Shown: positions 60,879 to 64,000 of the stretch, piece after piece
Layout of the letters: every line of letters begins with the position of its first letter
How positions within the stretch are numbered: the stretch's first letter is position 1
From: Gemmatimonadota bacterium
GTDB taxonomy: Bacteria > Gemmatimonadota > Gemmatimonadetes > Gemmatimonadales > Gemmatimonadaceae
Assembly (NCBI GenBank): GCA_016871895.1
Contig: VHBO01000001.1
Span: 62,001 to 126,000 of the forward strand
Direction: 5' to 3'
DNA: 64,000 nt
Notes under the pieces: model-generated
The model's database searches: none
Seen by the model: only the letters and a program-made list of their open reading frames with translations
Told to the model about the DNA's origin: nothing
Made by a program: the position numbers and the translations under genes

Positions 60879-62171
60879 TCAGAGGGCGCGCCCGAGGAGC
60901 GCTTCGATCTGCGCCTTGGCGACCCGCGCGTCGAGGCGGGCCTGGATCAGGGCCTGACGCGCGGCGATGAGGGTGGACTGTGAGGCGATCAGGTCGAGCA
61001 GGGTGCCGGCGCCGAGGTTGTAGCGCTCCTGCTGCACCCGGAGGTCCTCCTCGCCCGCGAGGACCGACTGCCGCTGGATCTCGACGCGCGCCTCCGCGGT
61101 CCGGAGCGTGCCGAGTTGCTGCACCATCAGCTGGCGGGCGTTGAGGCGGGCGTCGCGGAGGTTCGCCGTGGCGTTCTGTTCGGCGATGCTCGCCTGCACC
61201 ACCTGCTGCTCGCGCTGGAGCCCATTGAACAGGGTGTAGTTCACCCGGAGGCTCGTCGCGAGGTTCTTGTTGCGGGTGTCCCCGAGCACCGCGAACCCCG
61301 CCTCAGAGGCGGCGTAGCTCTGGGAGAGGCCGACCGAGAGGGTCGGGAGATACGGCGTCTTCGCCGAGCGGGATTGCTGGCGCGCGGCCGCGACGGCCGC
61401 CTCGGCCTGCCGCACCGCCGGCCCCTGCTCGGCGATCGCGATCAATTCGGCGTCGGCAAGCGATACGCGCGCGGCATCCCCGGTGTCGCTCGGCATCGCG
61501 GTGACGAGTGCCGTCGATCCGACGAGGCGGGAGAGCGCGGCGTTCGCGGTCGCGAGCGCGTTGTCCGCGGAGAGGACGGCGAGCTTCGCGTTCCCGACCG
61601 CGATGATCGAGCGGAGCGAGTCGGAGCGTGTCGCCGCGCCCGCCGCGACGCGGGCGTTCGCGGCCTTGAGCTGCTCGGTCGTCTGCTCCAGCTGCTTCTC
61701 GGCGGCGCCCTGCTGCTCACGGGCGGCGAGGACGGCGAAGTACTGCTGTTTCACGCCGAGGGCGATGCTGAAGCGCTGCGCGACCTCGCTCGCCTCAGCG
61801 GCGTCGACGTTGGCGCGGGCCGCCATCACGTCGAAGTAGCGGCGGCCGCCGTCGAAGAGCTCGATGTTCGAGCTGAGGCTGTGGCTCGCGCGCCACGGCA
61901 CGTCGTTTGGGAGGATCGTGTCGAGGTCGAGGAGGTAGCGCGTGCCGTTCTGCCGGTTGGCGCCTGCGCCGAGGGAGAGGGTCGGGAGATACGCGGCGTA
62001 GCGCGTCCGCGTGACCGCGGCCTGGCTGCGGACGGCGTTGCGTGCCTGCACCGCGGCCGGCGCGTTGCGCTGGGCGAGGCGCACGGCCTCGTCGAGCGTG
62101 ATCGGGCGTGCTGGGTCCTGCGCGCCGAGGGCGATCGGGACCGCCGCCACCATCCACATCCACTGCCGCAT
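60879..62171 (-). CDS. TolC family outer-membrane efflux protein
   Basis: A 430-residue outer-membrane channel subunit: signal peptide MWMVAAVPIALGAQ, then two repeated halves of long helices (LDEAVRLAQRNAPAAVQARNAVRSQAAVTRTRYAAYLPTLSLGAGA and LADAELIAIAEQGPAVRQAEAAVAAARQQ) and a C-terminal GTLLDLIASQSTLIAARQALIQARLDARVAKAQIEALLG. These are the OEP repeats of TolC. The start was set at MRQWMWM because the ATG shares a base with the stop of the Spy-like gene upstream. Confidence 0.92.
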   Translation of the reverse strand: MRQWMWMVAAVPIALGAQDPARPITLDEAVRLAQRNAPAAVQARNAVRSQAAVTRTRYAAYLPTLSLGAGANRQNGTRYLLDLDTILPNDVPWRASHSLSSNIELFDGGRRYFDVMAARANVDAAEASEVAQRFSIALGVKQQYFAVLAAREQQGAAEKQLEQTTEQLKAANARVAAGAATRSDSLRSIIAVGNAKLAVLSADNALATANAALSRLVGSTALVTAMPSDTGDAARVSLADAELIAIAEQGPAVRQAEAAVAAARQQSRSAKTPYLPTLSVGLSQSYAASEAGFAVLGDTRNKNLATSLRVNYTLFNGLQREQQVVQASIAEQNATANLRDARLNARQLMVQQLGTLRTAEARVEIQRQSVLAGEEDLRVQQERYNLGAGTLLDLIASQSTLIAARQALIQARLDARVAKAQIEALLGRAL

Positions 62172-62545
62172 CACTCGCGCTCCTGACGTCGTCCGGCCTC
62201 GCGGTCGCGACGCCACTGTTCATACTTGGTCCGCTGCTCGGGGGTGAGCAGGCGGTCGAAGGCCTCACGCGCCTCGCGGCTGACAGAATCGATGCCGGGA
62301 CGCACCGGGGCCATCAGGGAATCCATCCGGCGGTTGCGGGTGTCGAGGATCGAATCGAGTACGGCGCGCTGCGTCGAGTCGAAGGCCAGCGTCTCGGCGA
62401 TCCGCCCCCGCATCGCGCGCGGGTCACGCATCTCGCGGGTCCAGCTGTCCCGGAGGACCCACCGGTCCACCGTCACGCCGATGGCCGCCCCGACGAGGAC
62501 CGCCGTCAGATAGAACGCCGCCGCGAGGCTTTTGGTTCGGGTCAT
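62171..62545 (-). CDS. Membrane-anchored Spy/CnrX-like periplasmic sensor
   Basis: A 124-residue protein with one N-terminal membrane helix (SLAAAFYLTAVLVGAAIGVTV) and a helical periplasmic domain with the Spy/CpxP signature FDSTQRAVLDSILDTRNRRMDSLM and LLTPEQRTKYEQWRRDREA. Anchored proteins of this fold next to an ECF sigma and its anti-sigma are the metal sensor CnrX/NccX type. No His-rich metal site is obvious here, so the stimulus is unknown. It overlaps the anti-sigma gene by 4 bases and TolC by 1. Confidence 0.75.
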   Translation of the reverse strand: MTRTKSLAAAFYLTAVLVGAAIGVTVDRWVLRDSWTREMRDPRAMRGRIAETLAFDSTQRAVLDSILDTRNRRMDSLMAPVRPGIDSVSREAREAFDRLLTPEQRTKYEQWRRDREAGRRQERE

Positions 62546-62931
62546 CGGCGGTCCTCCGGGGTCGTGGCAGGGCCGGCGCGCAGCGGGTCGGGACGCTCGC
62601 CGTCGAAGAGCCCGCGGCGGGCGAAGACGGGGGCGTCATCGGCGCTGTCGAGGATCGTCTCGTAGGCCATCCGCGTCTCGAGCGCGCGGTGCCGGAGATA
62701 GACGGATCCCGCGACGATCAGGGTGAGGCCGGCGGCGAGGAGTCCGATGCGGTAGATGCGCTCGGGGAGCACCCACCACGCGGCGCCGTCGCGTCCCTGC
62801 CGGACCCGCGCGAGGATGCGGGTCTCGAGGCCGGCCCAGTAGGCCGGGTCGGTCGGCGGGGCGACGAGCGCGCGGAGGCGCGTCGTGAGCTCGTCGTCGC
62901 GATGGAGGGTGGGACGGTCGTGGTCGGTCAT
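62542..62931 (-). CDS. Membrane-anchored anti-sigma factor-like protein
   Basis: A 129-residue protein with a cytosolic N-terminal arm (DDELTTRLRALVAPPTDPAYWAGLETRILARV), one membrane helix (IGLLAAGLTLIVAGSVYLRHRA) and a short periplasmic tail. Its 4-base overlap with the ECF sigma gene and this layout fit an anti-sigma factor, though it has no zinc motif and no strong family match. It corresponds in position to CnrY in CnrYXH-type systems. Confidence 0.75.
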   Translation of the reverse strand: MTDHDRPTLHRDDELTTRLRALVAPPTDPAYWAGLETRILARVRQGRDGAAWWVLPERIYRIGLLAAGLTLIVAGSVYLRHRALETRMAYETILDSADDAPVFARRGLFDGERPDPLRAGPATTPEDRR

Positions 62932-63521
62932 CGGTCGCTCCGGAGGTCGTGCAGCAGGTCGCGCAGCTGGGCGCGCGCGTAATGGAGGTCGGATCGGGCG
63001 GTCCCCTCGGGGATGCCGAGCATCCCGCCGATCTCCGCGTGTTTGTAGCCTTCGACGTCGTGTAGGGTGATGACGGCGCGCTGGCGCGCCGGCAGGCTCG
63101 CGAGCGCCGCAGCGAGGCGGCGTTGCAGCTCGTCCGTGACTGCGGGGTCGCGGAAGGGGGAGGCGACGGTCTCGGGGAGATCGTCGGCGTCGCGGACCTT
63201 CCGACGCCGCGTGAGGTCGAGCGCGGCGTTCGCAACGATACGGTGCAGCCACGCGCCGAATGCCTGATCGGGGAGGAATCGGTCGAGCGCGCGGAAGGCG
63301 TGCAGGAAGGCATCCTGCACGGCGTCCTCCGCGTCCTCGTGGTTGAGCACAATCGCACGCGCCACGACGTACGCCCGCCGCTGATGCCGGCGCACGAGCT
63401 CGCCGAACGCGGGCTCGTCGCCGCGCTGGGCGGCGAGGATCAGCGCGCGTTCGTCGGCGGGCCGATCACTCACCACGGGGCGCGTGGAGGCGACGGTCCA
63501 GGGCAGAGCGACGGTATTCAC
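62928..63521 (-). CDS. ECF-type RNA polymerase sigma factor
   Basis: A 197-residue sigma factor: region 2 from DEPAFGELVRRHQRRAYVVARAIVLNHEDAEDAVQDAFLHAFRAL, and region 4 from LASLPARQRAVITLHDVEGYKHAEIGGMLGIPEGTARSDLHYARAQL. The start is a GTG with TATGCT 12 bases upstream on the minus strand, a possible -10. It heads the six-gene operon down to the permease and probably drives it. Confidence 0.94.
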   Translation of the reverse strand: MNTVALPWTVASTRPVVSDRPADERALILAAQRGDEPAFGELVRRHQRRAYVVARAIVLNHEDAEDAVQDAFLHAFRALDRFLPDQAFGAWLHRIVANAALDLTRRRKVRDADDLPETVASPFRDPAVTDELQRRLAAALASLPARQRAVITLHDVEGYKHAEIGGMLGIPEGTARSDLHYARAQLRDLLHDLRSDR

Positions 63522-63599
63522 GACGGGCCACCGAGCATATCTCCAGTACGTGGGCCGCCGGGGCGGCGTTGGGCCGGCCCTCCCCGTGGCGGCCGGCGG

Positions 63600-64000
63600 T
63601 CAGCTGCCGGCCAGCCCCAGCGCCGCCGCGTTCCCGCGGAGCGCCTCGATGACGAAGGCGATGTGGGCGTCGAGTTCGACGCCGAGGTCGGCCGCGCCGT
63701 TAATGACATCGTCGCGTGATACCCCGCGCGCGAATGCCTTGTCCTTCATCTTCTTCCGGACGGAGCTCGCCTCGAGGTCGAGGACGCTCCGCGACGGCCG
63801 CACGAGGGCCGCGGCCGTTATCAGTCCGCAGAGCTCGTCGACGGCGAAGAGGGTCTTCGCCATCCGGGTCGTCCGCGGCACGCCGGTGAAGAGGGCGTGG
63901 CCGAGGATCGCCTCGCAGAGGTCGTCGGGATAGCCGAGGGTGCGCAGGTGGCGCACCCCCTCGCTCGGGTGCTCCGCCTCAGCGGCCTGCGCGGCGTTCG
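63600..64000 (-). CDS. HD-domain protein, C-terminal part
   Basis: The gene runs off the right edge, so its start is missing. The visible 133 residues begin NAAQAAEAEHPSEGVRHLRTLGYPDDLCEAILGHA, in the style of HDIG-type phosphohydrolases (EHP and later GHA as metal-site His region), followed by AKTLFAVDELCGLITAAALVRPSRSV and a helical end. The first HD pair lies outside the window. Function would be hydrolysis of a phosphorylated small molecule; unknown. Confidence 0.7.
   Translation of the reverse strand, partial: NAAQAAEAEHPSEGVRHLRTLGYPDDLCEAILGHALFTGVPRTTRMAKTLFAVDELCGLITAAALVRPSRSVLDLEASSVRKKMKDKAFARGVSRDDVINGAADLGVELDAHIAFVIEALRGNAAALGLAGS

Overview
The window is 64 kb of very GC-rich, gene-dense bacterial chromosome. 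The mix of genes points to the phylum Gemmatimonadota. It has a SusC/SusD outer-membrane pair in a genome with Gram-negative envelope genes, a sortilin/VPS10-type beta-propeller protein, CRTAC1-type FG-GAP proteins, many small secreted proteins whose signal peptides end in AQ, and several ECF sigma factors. This assignment is an inference from content; no rRNA or other phylogenetic marker is present. I found no tRNA, rRNA, CRISPR array, insertion sequence or prophage. No stretch longer than about 300 bases lacks a gene; the longest gap, about 185 bases after 5082, holds a repeat and a promoter.

Layout. 1-5082: partial pseudopilin, small lipoprotein, a SelW/Rdx-type gene with an in-frame UGA at its active-site position, phosphofructokinase, a secreted protein and a DEIH-box helicase. 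5113-10670: TetR and ECF sigma pair, CGNR zinc-finger protein, inosine/xanthosine triphosphatase, tandem universal stress protein, thioesterase and SthA-like flavoprotein. 10791-15828: a tightly packed operon of ispH, terC family, unknown, fumarylacetoacetase and a TolB-like propeller. 15871-21228: an unknown gene, ABC-F ATPase, acyl-CoA dehydrogenase and MscS channel. 21323-25096: ECF sigma, membrane protein with a glycogen-binding-type domain, Spy-like lipoprotein, collagen-like secreted protein and a beta-barrel ending in a similar domain. 25238-29631: two transporters, GluQ and an HMG-CoA-lyase-type enzyme. 29734-36148: NmrA-like protein and the mutagenesis cassette imuA-imuB-dnaE2 behind a four-half-site operator. 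36300-37785: rhomboid-unrelated M50/CBS protease and DUF423. 37894-46591: VPS10 propeller protein, vanadium-haloperoxidase-type lipoprotein and giant FG-GAP lipoprotein. 46730-53074: PPC lipoprotein, SusC, SusD and an orphan TonB plug. 53105-57911: M14 peptidase and Kup. 57982-63521: six coupled genes, ECF sigma, anti-sigma, Spy/CnrX-like sensor, TolC, MacA-like adaptor and ABC permease. 63600-64000: partial HD-domain protein.

Three patterns cross the whole window. First, eight genes end inside short tandem repeats (7-mers GCTGAAR or AGGGGTC/CCTGACC, and one 11-mer), with the stop codon lying in a repeat unit; at convergent gene ends the arrays face each other. Second, about ten genes carry a TAnnTT-like -10 box only 6-10 bases before the start codon, which predicts leaderless or nearly leaderless mRNAs. 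Third, sigma/anti-sigma/Spy-like trios head two separate envelope operons. The best single candidates for something new are the UGA-containing SelW-like gene, the repeat-anchored gene ends, and the two sigma-linked envelope systems.
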